Below are positions 11,369-23,105 of a stretch of 64,000 nucleotides of DNA, piece after piece. The stretch covers positions 372,001-436,000 of the forward strand of contig JAYKXP010000010.1 of assembly GCA_037176845.1 (NCBI GenBank), in the 5' to 3' direction. The notes under the pieces are model-generated. The model made no database searches. It was not told the origin of the DNA and worked only from the letters and a program-made list of their open reading frames with translations. A program made the translations under genes and the position numbers. Within the stretch, counting starts at the first letter, position 1. Every line of letters begins with the position of its first letter. The DNA comes from Paramarasmius palmivorus. Taxonomy: Eukaryota > Basidiomycota > Agaricomycetes > Agaricales > Marasmiaceae.

Positions 11369-14065
11369 CTACAGCGCGGGTGGAGGAGTAGGTCTACTTG
11401 CATTAGCCTCGGCCTCAACCTCGCGTTTCACCCCTCGGCAAAGCGGAGTCGGTGCAGCAGCCCTCGTACCGACCCAAGGATCCAGATAGCTGCAGCCTGC
11501 GATAGGGACCATAAGGCCGGCCTGATCATCTGGATTGGCCCATCCGTTTCCAACATCGGCAGTCTTTGTGGGTTTCACACCAGAGACGGTGAGTGTTGCT
11601 CCAGTAAGAGTTGGGACAGCGCCCGTAGGGGTGTAGCTTGGTAGACGGCTGGCTGGCCCTCCACTCACGATCGAAGCAGGCGGCCAAGAATATTGAGCAA
11701 GGTTGACATTGCCGTTACCGTGAGGTATAGATTGGTTGAAGGGAGATGGATCGCCGCAAGTACCATCAGCTTCACGAGGATCTTGTGGTAGCCAGCCTTG
11801 CTCCAGACCAAGCTTGTATGACCATGCAGGAGATTCTACCTTCCCGCTATTAATGGAATCACCAATCTTCCATGTCCAGAAGAAATAGTTCTGGAAACAC
11901 AACATTAGCCGCGTAGATACGTTAAAAGATCATACCATACCTGAAGGGCATCGAAACTGGACATTGCAAACTGTTTCATCTCGGCCTTCGTTGTAGCGGT
12001 GAACTGAGTCCAATCCGTCCATGTCGTACAACTTCCGATACGAGGGAAGGTGGGATCTGGTTTGTAATCACCCTCGTACCTAGTCCCATCACCAACGCCA
12101 GTGACCCAAAGCCCACAGTCGTTGATAGCAAGACTGAACTCTCCAGCAGCCGTCATGCCGAACGCAGACATCGATTTCTTGACGTCTGCTGACCACGCGC
12201 ATACTTGGTCACTCTTTGCTCCCCATCCGCGGGCGTCTTGGCCACCGAAAGCAATGTAGGGATGATCGTCCAGCATGATACGGTCGGCGTTGGCCATGAA
12301 CCCGGCCCAAGCATCCCTAGGCCTGAAAGCGTCGTGGTAAGAGATCCAAGCACCTTCACCGATACCAGTAATCTCTCGGATGATGCGATAGGCCTCAGCG
12401 TAGCTGTACAAAAATCAATAAATACTGCTTTCATCTGACAGCTTTCTTCACTTACAATGCTTCGATCTGGTCAGAGCCCGCATATCCATCTGCTCTGGGT
12501 TCGTTGATGATACCGAACATGGTGATCACATCGCGGTACTGTGGCTGCGAGATAAACTCTGCGAGAATACGGATGTAATCCAGTGTTCGTTGGGCGTTGG
12601 CCAAACCCATGGGACCCATGAGCCAGTTGACGTCTCCTAGTCTACCGGAATGGTTCCAGCCATTTTGGGATCCAGGGACTGCGTGTAAGTCGAGGTTGAT
12701 TCGAAGGCCGTATTTGCGTGCCCATCCGATGGCTTTTAGGAAGTATCTGTTATTCGCGTTAGGTCATGCGTTCCTGATAAAGAGACACGGGAGCTGAACA
12801 TACTTCCAGGCTGCCTTGGGGTAGTAAGGCTCATTTTCACGAACTTCAATGGCCCAGAATGGGATAGGAACCCGAACATAGTTCAGGCCTGCACCAGCAA
12901 TATCGGCGAAATCCTTCTCGGTCTATACGCAGGGGTGTTTAGAAGGGTCACGATGAAGAGAAGACGAAAGCTTACGATAAAAGTTTTATAATGTTCTTCG
13001 AGTTGATCGAAACCTCCATTGGCCGTATCTTTACCAATAGCCGCGTGGAGCGTGTATTCATCAACAGGTGTCGGGACAGCAGTTGCATATTTCTCGAACA
13101 GAGCAGGTGCACTGATCATCGAATCGGATCAGTCAACGGGCGCATATTAACAGATGGAACTGGTGATTCACGTACATGAACTAGTAGAAGATGGTTACTA
13201 TGTTAGCGCAAGGAAGAAATGCTGTACTCAGTGACTCACAGGTTCGATTGTTAGCCAGCCGCCGACATTGACACTGGAGAAGGGTACGCGTCAATACGTG
13301 GGACGAGGGAAAGGGATGCACGACTCACCCTCTTATCCTGTCCACACCAAAGTTGAAGGTTTCATTGAGAGCGGGTGACCAGGATTGAGCTCTTGCTCCG
13401 TTGTTGAAAGGGTCGTTGGGGTCATAATACCAGTACCCGCCATGAGGATTTGAATACTTGAATGTCGTTCCATCTTCCAGAGTAATTTCACTGCCATCAC
13501 TACCTGTCACTGCAGCAACAACTCCACCCTTGCCATTGTTGCCCTTATTGTCACCGTTGTTACCAGTAGTCGCGTCACTAGAGGTTCCTTTTGAAGCGTC
13601 GCCATTCTTGCTACCGGATTTGGAAAGGGCGAGGTAGACTCCCACAACAATAGCAATTATAACGAGGACACCACCCGCTACAATAGCTATTATCTTCATC
13701 TTATGGTTCCTCTTCGTCTTGGGCGAAGCGTATGCTGCTTCTTTCTCCTCCATCCATCTCGAACGACCCATTGGTGACATGGGCATGCCCTGCCCCGAAG
13801 GATCATCTCGGTATCCATCGCTCAAAGATGGGTTTTCGCGGGTTTCATTTAACGCGTAGACGGAGGAGCTGTATTCAGAGTGTTGGCCTACTGAAGGGAT
13901 GGATCGGTGTGAAGTTGCGTAGGAGCCGTCTTGGTAAAGCGCCTGGCCAGCAAAACGACTTTGTGGTTCCTGAAAAGTGGTGTTTGGACCTGGGGAAGGA
14001 GGGTATTGTTCTAAAGGAACGGGATTGTAAGGTACTTGGTCTGAAGGTCGGGACTGGTGAGCCAT
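11369..14065 (-). CDS. Membrane-anchored glucan 1,3-beta-glucosidase, GH5 (exgD-like), copy 1
   Basis: This enzyme is predicted to release glucose from beta-1,3-glucan ends at the cell surface. The ATG at 14063-14065 opens a cytosolic Ser/Pro-rich region of about 122 residues, then one transmembrane helix (about residues 123-147, AIVAGGVLVIIAIVVGVYLA), making a type II topology. A low-complexity Gly/Asn linker leads to the GH5 domain. The acid/base Glu is in INEPRADG (about 12500). The nucleophile Glu is in AAGEFSLAINDCGLW followed by TRYEG (about 12090-12150), the usual fungal exo-glucanase pattern. YFFWTWKIGD and SPAWSYKLGLEQGW follow before TAG at 11369-11371. The paralogue at 19446-21820 has the same architecture. 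Related type II exo-glucanases in ascomycetes are called exgD, so I use that only as a likeness. Confidence 0.88.
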
Positions 14066-15829
14066 CGCTAGGATTCAGCCTGGTGGTGTCCTTGGTTACG
14101 ACAATTGCAGGTGCAGAAATGAAAGGACGCAGACCTTCAGGGGGCCAGAACGAGGCTGGGAAGAGGAAGAAGGAAGAGTGGTAGAAGAGGGAAAGAAAAA
14201 GAGTGTGTTGTCACCCTGTCCAATGCGAAGAGTTTCTCGGTACGACAACGGCACACGGAGACTTGGTGCCGTGTGTTAAGAAACCTCTTGTCCGTCCGGG
14301 TCTATCATAAATGAATGGCTGGTCAGGAACAAAATGTTTACACGCCGTAGTTTTGACTTACTTACACCCGAGGCATCAAGCATCACTTTCCCGTGCATGC
14401 TACCATCAAGTTGCATCAACTTCTCGCGTCAAGCCGAGCTAAGCCGCAGATTAGGATAAGTACAGACCAGCAAAAACTTCATGAACGAAACTGAAAAGCT
14501 GGAATCACAAGCATTGGACGTGTCAAGGATATCGATGTCGATCACTAAAAAGACATTCGGCGCCGTTCGACCCTGATTGGACAATCAGCGCTAATTTACA
14601 AGTTAGTTGAAGTTACCTCGACTCCAAGAAAGGCTCAGGAAAGGAGTTCCAAGCTTTCTTGCTTCCCAAGGCTTCAGAATGCCTTGATGATGACTCCGAA
14701 ATGCTGTTGAGCTTCCGAAGCCATTCAAGCCAAGCTCAGCATGTCATTAAGGCCCTAAAGGAAGGTTCAGAAATCATCTACTTCTGGAAGAAACTTTTTT
14801 TCATTCAGACCTTTCTCTTCTGGTTCGTTATCGTGCCAGTCTTCTGGAACATGGAGAAACTATCGTGGTCGGAAGGTGACCGTGAAAGGAGGCCGATGCC
14901 TGCCGCCGAGCCCGCTTGCCGTTACTCGGTCAACGACGTCGCTGCCAACACCTGGCCTTGGCACTCACCTCCAAACGATCTTTTCTCACCATATCAAATC
15001 TGCGAGAGACGTCTAACATGAGAGAACCACGAGAGAACCATCGAGATTCTAGAAATTATTGGGTGAAAGTGAGTGGCTAGTTTTCTGTCTTCGGACTCTG
15101 GCGTTTAATCGCTTGTGGTAGTTACCTACTCAACCCCTGCTACCTGGAAACCATCCGCCGATATGTTTATGCACCCAATAGTCTCAATGACATATGTTAC
15201 TGTATGCATACAGTTTTCCAAAACCTCCCCGCCGCTTGGCCTTCGCTTAAAAGAGTCCATGTTGATGCATTGATGTCGGGCGCTCTTGAGCTCAATGGAA
15301 TTGATACGAGCAGCTCTTGATCAAGAAGGTAAGTAGCGACTCTTTTCAGCTTCGATGATCGTAAGAGCTCATGGGCACGCATTTCAGATTTAATTCAAGT
15401 CATACAGGGCATACTAAGAAGGCTTCTATTCCGAGTCTGTCGGTCTCTCGTTCGAGGAGTCCTGATTGACGTGGGTACTACAGCACCATATCCACGATTT
15501 GCACTTCACATACTTTTACTATTCCTTCAGCGCCTTCAATGCGCGACCGATGAGTTTTAGCTGGCTACCAAAGCAGGTGCGTTTTATTCTCTTAAATGGG
15601 CATGGTCGCCTTTCTTTCTATGGCATTCTGTTTCACCATTTGTGACACTCTTTAATTTGTACTTGATGTAGAATTCAAATCATTGCTTGCCCACGAAAAC
15701 TCAAGAATCGCGAAACACGGTGGGCGTGATCATCGCGTCGCGTTTAGCCGAACTTGTAACTCCGACCGTTGACTGCGTAACACGAGTGACTAGTCACGCT
15801 TTGACTATCACTTGACCTCAAACCTTGAC
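14066..15829. other. Long gene-poor region with one open, protein-like segment
   Basis: This 1.76-kb stretch lies between two divergent starts. It probably holds both promoters. A plus-strand frame is open for 79 codons at 15081-15320 and ends in TGA. It reads like globular protein (CYLETIRRYVYAP, FQNLPAAWPSLKRVHVDAL) but has no early ATG. It could be an exon of an unrecognised gene or a fragment of a dead one. A further open frame at 14659-15021 is Lys/Phe/Trp-rich with no family likeness and is not called. Confidence 0.35.
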
Positions 15830-18800
15830 ATGCACCAGGGCTGGTTGTTGTCGTCGCCGTCGTCGTCCCCTCCGTCGTCCTCGTACGTCTTTTCTTCACC
15901 CCCATCATCGTCGGCATCATCATCATGGCGTTCAATACCTTCGTCCCCGCCGCCAACGTCCCCACTGTCATATGCCAGCCGACCCCACGTAATGGAGCAG
16001 CACTCAAGCCCAGGACCTTATTTTGCCCATATGCATGCACGATATGATCGAGGAATTGGTCGTGAGCATGAAAAATATAGGGAGCTTGAGTGGGAAGGAT
16101 ATAACGGATATAACAAGGGGAAACGTGTAGAACGCGAGCGGGAGCGTGACGCGAATCGACCGTCTCTGCCTAGCATCAGAGAACTGTTTGGTGACTTCAA
16201 ATCCTTAAGGCAGTCCCCTTCATACTCCTCTTCTAGCTCAAGGTCCATTTCTGGCGATAGTTTTGGACCTGGCACCCCAAATAGCGAACTACCGCCTATA
16301 CGATCCCCCGAGCCAGCCACATATTCTAAATCCATTCCGGAGCATGTTTTTCTCTCAGACGATGAAGAGGAGAGTTACTTTTACGCTGTCAAACCCGATT
16401 CCCCCCGAGTGGACATCACATACTCTGACGATGAACGAGATGAACGATATACATATTCATTCTCCCCAGAACGACGACGATCAACCACATTCGAAACATC
16501 TTCAGAACGTGGGCTTTGGTCAAGTTCTCCTACTCAGCGATATCGTTTTCCCCAGCGCAACTCCGAGCCTGCTCCTACGTCATGTTCGCCTCTGCTTTCC
16601 TTATCGACAGTGGCTGCGCAAGCTCCCACTCTCCACTCATCTACCACGAGAACGGCTTCCGAACCAGCTCCGAGTCTAAACACGGAATCTGTTCGTCCCT
16701 TCTCGAAAGTGGCCAATGACCAAGAGCCACATTCATACTCGCCTGACACACGTCTTGCGCTGTCACCTCTCCCACCCTCATCTCCGCCATTGTCACCTAT
16801 TTCTCCCCTTCCGTCTTCGCCCGCCTCTCGAGCGGTCTCCATTCCACATCTCTTAGGGGATGATGACCCCGATTCCGTTTCAATCGTTCCAGTCTCAGAC
16901 GATGTGGAAATGGAGCTGGAATCTGGACCAGATCATAGCACCGAGCTGTCTGACATGGCTTCTCACGATGGTATTTCCCCACCGGGTGATATGGTAAGTC
17001 ATTTACGATTAAACTCATGCGGCGTTACTAATTCTCCGCCAACCATCCAGATAAATCCCCCGATAAAAGTCGAGACAGAGATTCCTGAAGGTGACCAGGC
17101 TTCTGAGTCGTTGGATGTCAAGGAGATTGATATCACTGAGCCCGTGCAATTTCCGCACTCACCAACACCTGAACCGACCCCGATAGAAGATGTCGACAAC
17201 ACCTGCCTGCAGTCGCGTGACCCCCAATCTTCCGTCAACTCCCCGTCTAGTGACTCGCAACATGAGGCTGATGTTATCATGCAAGATGTAGCCGATGTCA
17301 CTGGGAAGAATGCGGATGCAGTTGTGGAATTAGAGAATAACAAGGAGGTTTCACATCTCTTCGATGATGACGATGATCTGGTAGATGGAAGCGGTGCGGT
17401 AGCAGAGCCTTCACGGGTCAACTGTTCAACTCCAGTTCCAACGGCATCTTCTGATGTCGTTCCGGTCACAGAAGCGCGGCCGACTCGAGAAGTGGAGAAA
17501 GTAAAGCAGGTGCTGAAAGCCAATACCGAAGTAGTCAATGCCCATTCGAGTACTCCGGCTTGCACCGATGTTCTGGCCACACTGAAGCCTGTCAAGAAGC
17601 GCCCTCTCCCTGCCACACCTCAGCAGGAACATATCAAGAAGAAGGCTCGTCTTTCCAATGCCAGCGACAAGCCAAGTACCGTCTCCGAAAAGCCTAAATC
17701 TGGTGTCCAGGCTGACACTTCCTTCTTCACCGCATCATATATCTCTTCAACTTCAATGTCATTGAAGTCTTCGTCATCGAATGGGTTCAGAAGAAAGCGT
17801 CCGGAGCCCGCACCGTTGCAGAAAAAGGGACGTGGTCCGCAGGCTAGCGGTAAGGCTGTGACCAAGTCTTCTGTGAAGAGCGGCAAAGAGGTCGAGAAGA
17901 AGGATGAGAAGTCGAAGGCGGTGAAGAAGAGGTTAGAAGTCGAGGAGACGACTAAGCGGAAGGATGCGGTTACCTCTGAAAAGGGAAAGGCTTCAAAGAA
18001 GGCAGACAAGGATATCGGTCCATCCAAGAGGGGTGCATCGACGTCTGACAAGAAGGGGAAGAGTGTGAGAAGAGTTGACGAGGATGATACTGACGAGGAA
18101 GAGGAGAATCAATGTCCCACCAGAAAGGTCACACCTCAGCCCAGGGCCAAACCCTCCAAAGCTGGCCGTTTGACGGAGCCAGTTCGCAAAGCCAGGGTTC
18201 CCAACTCACCTAGCAAAGCACAGCTTATAGGTAGAGCAAAACCAAAGTCGCTGCGGACGGTACAGTCCGATTCAGAATCCGACTCCGACTCGGATGCTGA
18301 GGACATACAGCGGTCGAGTACACGACTATCTTCACCACTTACCCAGGCGTCGAGTAGCAGTGAAAGTGAAAGCGGAAGCGACGAGGAAGAGAGCGAAGAC
18401 AGTGAGGAGGAGAGTAGCAGTGAAGAAGAGGTGGAAGAGGTGGTAGCGAAAGGGAAACAACGCTCCAAAGGTCGGATAACAAGGACCAAACCTAATCCGA
18501 GATCCAGACAAAAGGCGAAGGCAAAAGCAAAGACACCACCCCCACCGCTACCCCCACTTGCACCCCTTGAAGCTGAGCTTACAGGACTAATCATAGAGAC
18601 CATGGCTCAGTCTCGGGCGTCTTCTCATCCAGTTCCCGCACTATATCGATCTATCATACAAACAAGACCTGGCGCTTTGAAGGGTTTGGTTGGACTCCTC
18701 AGTGAGCCTGATACTGATGGGGAAAGGCGATCGTTCGGCGAGAAGGAATGGCTGTTGGAGCTACTCAGAGTGATGGAGTTGGGAATGACGAGGTCTGGCG

Positions 18801-19072
18801 TGTTTCAGAAAGTTAATAGTAGTGGCAAGGTTCGTTTATATCTCGTACCTCGTTACTTCCTGATACTGAAACTCTGACAGGATGCCACTGATCGTCCCCT
18901 TGGAGCACAGTGGTTTTACGTGCCCGAATACGATGAAGACCAGGAACGTGCGACGCTGATCAAGAGCATCATGCCTCGTCCTGCAAAGAGAAACGAAACG
19001 AAGAAATACAAGCAATATTATTGGAAACCACTCGGAAAGACACTTCGGTGGGACGCCGTTGATGGAATTTGA
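15830..19072 (+). CDS. Large disordered, probably nuclear protein of unknown function
   Basis: I do not recognise a family. The first in-frame ATG is 15830 (MHQGWLLSSPSSSPP); the frame is open a few codons upstream but without ATG. The N-terminal half is Ser/Pro-rich with many acidic patches. The centre (about 17580-18240) is Lys/Arg-rich with nuclear-signal-like stretches. An acidic Ser/Glu tract follows (about 18350-18440). The only globular-looking part is the last roughly 160 residues (LTGLIIETMAQSRASSHPVP, EWLLELLRVMELGMTRSGVF, PLGAQWFYVPEYDEDQERAT, KYKQYYWKPLGK), split by an intron near 18831-18880 and ending at TGA 19070-19072. A likely in-frame intron of 57 nt lies at 16994-17050 (GTAAGT, CTAAT, CAG). 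The gene sits between two GH5 paralogues on the opposite strand. Confidence 0.8.
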
Positions 19073-19445
19073 TTATTTTGACTCTTGCTACTGCCCTCTG
19101 ATCACTTTTTGAAGCCTCTTGTTGTTTCATTTACACTGTCTCTTTACGTTTTCCTTTCATCGTGTATCCTTTGTTGAACTGTATCCAATGCATTCATACT
19201 TTCTTGCTTATTGCTTTGTATTTATCGCAATATTTTATTCTTCTTGGCAGGATACCTCTTAAGATTATGTCCTACTCTATTCCAGTATCGTACTGCTGTA
19301 AGGAACACCATGTACTACTTTCACGTTCCAGCTCATGGCATAAACGTTGTTGACTCGTGCATTGCATTGCATTCAACCTGTCGAGGCTGTTCATATCACA
19401 TCGGCACGAAATATTAGCACGGCACTTCACACCTTCTCTGAAGGC

Positions 19446-21820
19446 TCATAGCACAGGCGGAGAAGTGACCATTGGTTGGCTGTGAAGCTCTCTCCTTGCG
19501 TCCTGGCCACATAGGGGGGTCGGTACGCTCGCCTGTGTTCCAATCCAGGGATCTAGATAATTGCATGACTGAATAGGGACCATCACATTTGTGGCGGTGA
19601 ATGGTGGATCTGCCTCCAGGACAAGGGTACCGGTTGGTGTGTATGTAGGGAGTGCGGTGGGTTCTCCACCTTCGTTGATTGTTGATGGTGGCCAAGGGTA
19701 GGCCCCTAAGTTGACGCTGCCATCGCCAGTCTTAACTGCGCCAGTGAAAGGTGCTGTATTTCCGCAGAATCCATCTGCTTCTCGAGGGTCCCTGGGCATC
19801 CAGCCCTGTTCGAGGCCAAGCTGGTAAGACCATGCTGGGGATTCCACCTTGCCAGAGTTGATTGAGTCTCCGATCTTCCATGTCCAGAAAAAGTAGTTCT
19901 ATTTGAAAATGGATGATCAGAGCAACTGAAGCTTGTCGTGAAAGTTTGGCGTACCTGAAGAGCATCGAAGCTGGCCATTGCAAAAGACTTGATCTGACCC
20001 TTTGTGTCCTCGTCAAATTTCGTCCAGTCTGTCCATCTTTCGCAGTCGCCAATCCGGGGAAACTCTTCCCAAACAAAGGTCCCTTCGTATCGAATCCCCT
20101 GATCCACACCGTTGACCCAAAGACCGCAGTCATTGATGGCATTACTAAATTCTCCAGCGTTGTTCATCCCGAAAATTTCCATAGATCTGTTGACATCTCC
20201 GCCCCAGCCACAAGGCGCATCTGTTCTTTCGCCCCATCCCGCATCGACTTGATCGCCAAAGGCAATGTAAGGATGACTATCGAGCATGACGCGATCTGCA
20301 TTGGGAAGGAATCCATCCCAGTCACCTCTGCTAGTAAAAGCATCATGGAAAGAAAGCCAAGCGCCCTGACCGATCCCGGTGATCTCTCGTATGATCCTGT
20401 ACGCCTCCGTGTCGCTGTAATGGGGTAAGTCGTCTCGTTTGCTGTATCAACACTGGTATTGACACCTACAATGCTTGGATTTGTTCCATTCCGGAAAACG
20501 GCTCCCTCGGTTCATTGAGTATACCGAACATGGTTACCACGTCACGATACTGAGGTTGATTTATGAACTCGGCGAGTATACGAATGTAATCCAGGGTGCG
20601 TTGAGCATTAGCAAGTCCCATGGGTCCCATGAGCCAATTAACGTCTCCCAGCTTCCCGGAGTGATTCCATCCGTTCTGGCTACCGGGTACGGCGTGTAAG
20701 TCGAGGTTGACACGCAGGCCATATTTGCGTGCCCATCCGACGCCTTTGAGGAAGTACCTACAATTCCTGATCAGGATAGAAGGCGGTACGCAGTGCAACC
20801 ACTTACTTCCAGGCTGTCTTCGGCAGGTAAGGTTCGTTTTCGCGGACCTCCAGTGCCCAATACGGTACGGGAATCCTAACATAATTCATGCCGGCACCTG
20901 CGATTTCAGCAAAGTCTTTCTCTGTCTGTTTCAATCGTCAGAAATGTAGAATAAATAGGTTTGGATAGTACGCACTATGAAGGTCCTATAATGCTCCTCG
21001 ATTTGATCTAGTCCGCCACTCGCAGGGTCTGCTGATATTGCAGCATGGAGCGTGTATTCATCTACCGGGGTCGGGGTCGCATTCGCATATTTCTCGAAGA
21101 GAGCAGGAGCACTAAAAGTTGGTTTAGTCTTCGTCTAGCTCATCCATGTGGCGGGTCACTTGCATGAACTGCGAAGAAGTCAATTTATCACTAATGCTTG
21201 TCCCACTAAATGTTACCCACAGGCTCGATGGTTAACCAGCCGCCGACGTTGACACTGGGCGTTTCATTCTAAGCATTTCCAGCTAAGACATGAAATACAA
21301 GTACCCACCCTCTGATTCTATCCACGCCGTATGTAAATGTCTCATTGAGAGCGGGTGACCATGACTGTGCTCTGGCACCATTATTGAACGGATCTTTCGG
21401 GTCGTAATACCAATATCCGCCAAAGGGATTCGAGTAAACAAAGGTACTGCCGTCTTCCATGGTTATTTCAGTACCGTTTCCTCCTGATATGGGACCATCA
21501 TCCTTCTTGATGACCGTGAAGTAAATCGGGAGGACAATGACAAGCACAAGAATGATGAGTCCGACTATGACGACGATAATGATACCTCGTCTTCGTCTCG
21601 CTCTTAAGGATGCATGAGTGTGGACCGGTTTTCGATGTTGACCGTCGTACAGAAACGTGGGCTGATGGTTACGTCCGTCGTAGACCAATGGTTGCCTGGT
21701 CGAGCTTTGTTCACTATGAAGACGCGAGGGCCCTGACAGTGTGGGCGGAGCATATGGATTGTAGAATTCGGTGGTCGTAGGATTTCCAGGATGATTCTGG
21801 GCAGAATGATAGAAGCTCAT
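19446..21820 (-). CDS. Membrane-anchored glucan 1,3-beta-glucosidase, GH5 (exgD-like), copy 2
   Basis: This paralogue of the gene at 11369-14065 has the same predicted role at the plasma membrane or wall. The ATG at 21818-21820 starts a shorter cytosolic region of about 77 residues rich in Pro, His and Gln, ending in a basic RARRRRG stop-transfer-type signal. The transmembrane helix is at about residues 78-103 (IIIVVIVGLIILVLVIVLPI). The GH5 domain keeps the acid/base Glu in LNEPREPF (about 20510) and the nucleophile Glu in NAGEFSNAINDCGLW then IRYEG. NWLMGPMGLANAQRTLDYIR and the AWSYQLGLEQGW region match copy 1 closely. The stop TGA is at 19446-19448. The intracellular and linker parts differ far more than the catalytic domain. 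No catalytic residue is lost. Confidence 0.87.
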
Positions 21821-23105
21821 GAAAGAACTTGCTCGGCCGGACGGTGCTTGAGATGGAAAAGATGGAAAACCGGAGTGCTAGGCAACCAAGCCAAGATGGG
21901 ATTCAAAGTTCGTGAAAGACTGGGTAAATATCAATGAGGATTGCTGGCAGAAACAATCGAGGAACATACCGTAGAGGAGCAAGGCAAGGCAGGAGAAAGG
22001 TATCAAGAGCAAAGAGGATCACCGCATATATAAGAGCACTCTCCAAGATGCATGATTGAGGAAAATGATCGGTAGCAGAAGGCATTGCCATGCCAAGGCG
22101 GTCAAGAATGAGGTTATCTCGACTGAGAAAGCTCAGCCTCCCGAAATCGAAGTGCAAGATGTGGACCGGCAGTCGTACGAAATGATTTTTTCCGAAGCGG
22201 TAACGCAGTGCTGTGAGACGTTGAACCCGGTAAACAGGACAACTGAGCTTTGAATCTTCCCATAGTTTTGCGCTTGTTCTGTGCCAACGGAAATGTGCGG
22301 CGGAAAAGTGCCCAGAGGTTGTTGCCGAGTGCTGGAGGGCATCCGCAGCAGTGACATCAGTAAACAGTGATGCCTTGATGTGCTGTATCTCCTTGATGCG
22401 AACTGCATTCCCTAAGGATTGCGTTCAAAGTTTGACGGAGTAAGCTCAAGTGACGAATAACTGACGTGTGCCGTGAGGATCAAAATTTATCCACGAGATG
22501 CGTTTGAGAAGTCGCTTTCTTTGGTTCAACTTCTAGGACTCGGATTCATTGGCCCCCACTGTTGGGTAGATGCGGTGAGCACGCGGTTCTGAAGAGATCA
22601 CTGTATCAACTAAGTCAGCAAATGAACGTCACGAATTGAGGAGAGGAATCTTCAATTCGCTGAGCAAGGAGACTACCTAGTATGAAAGCCTTGAGCTTGA
22701 GGCCTTGAGTAGTCACACTGTCAAATTGCTAGGATTCATGCGAGGAGATCTATAGAGGAAACATTTTGCTTACAGTGAAAAAAAGACGTCTATGCGCAAT
22801 GCGTCTAAGCGTGAATGGACTTCTAGCAAAAGAGAGAAGAGAACGAAAGCTGTTGAAACCGTTGCCAATTTCAAGCGCTGATTAAAGCGCTAAAGGTGTA
22901 CACCGGCAAATGCCGATGCGCTCACCACTGATCGCTGTATTTCAATTTGAGCCCTTCATCTCCCTTCGCCTCCCTTCACCATCCTTTCGAACTCCTCTAT
23001 GCCACTAGTGATACCTGGATGTTGAATCACCCAGGGCGTCGTTGTCAAGGTCAGTCATACATCCAGATATTACACCATGTAGCTACAAACGAAAATTCTG
23101 AATAT
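21821..23105. other. Intergenic region upstream of GH5 copy 2 and downstream of the F-box pseudogene
   Basis: About 1.3 kb without a convincing gene. The part next to 21820 should hold the GH5 promoter and leader. Open frames here are short and lack family likeness, and I see no repeat or RNA gene. Confidence 0.45.

Noticed and set aside
14659..15021. Plus-strand ORF of 120 codons with a Trp/Phe-rich helix-like segment
   Set aside because: No ATG at the listed start, no family likeness, and no splice context; probably chance.
16999..18603. Long antisense ORFs inside the disordered protein gene
   Set aside because: They mirror Ser- and Glu-rich low-complexity codons of the sense frame and are shadows.
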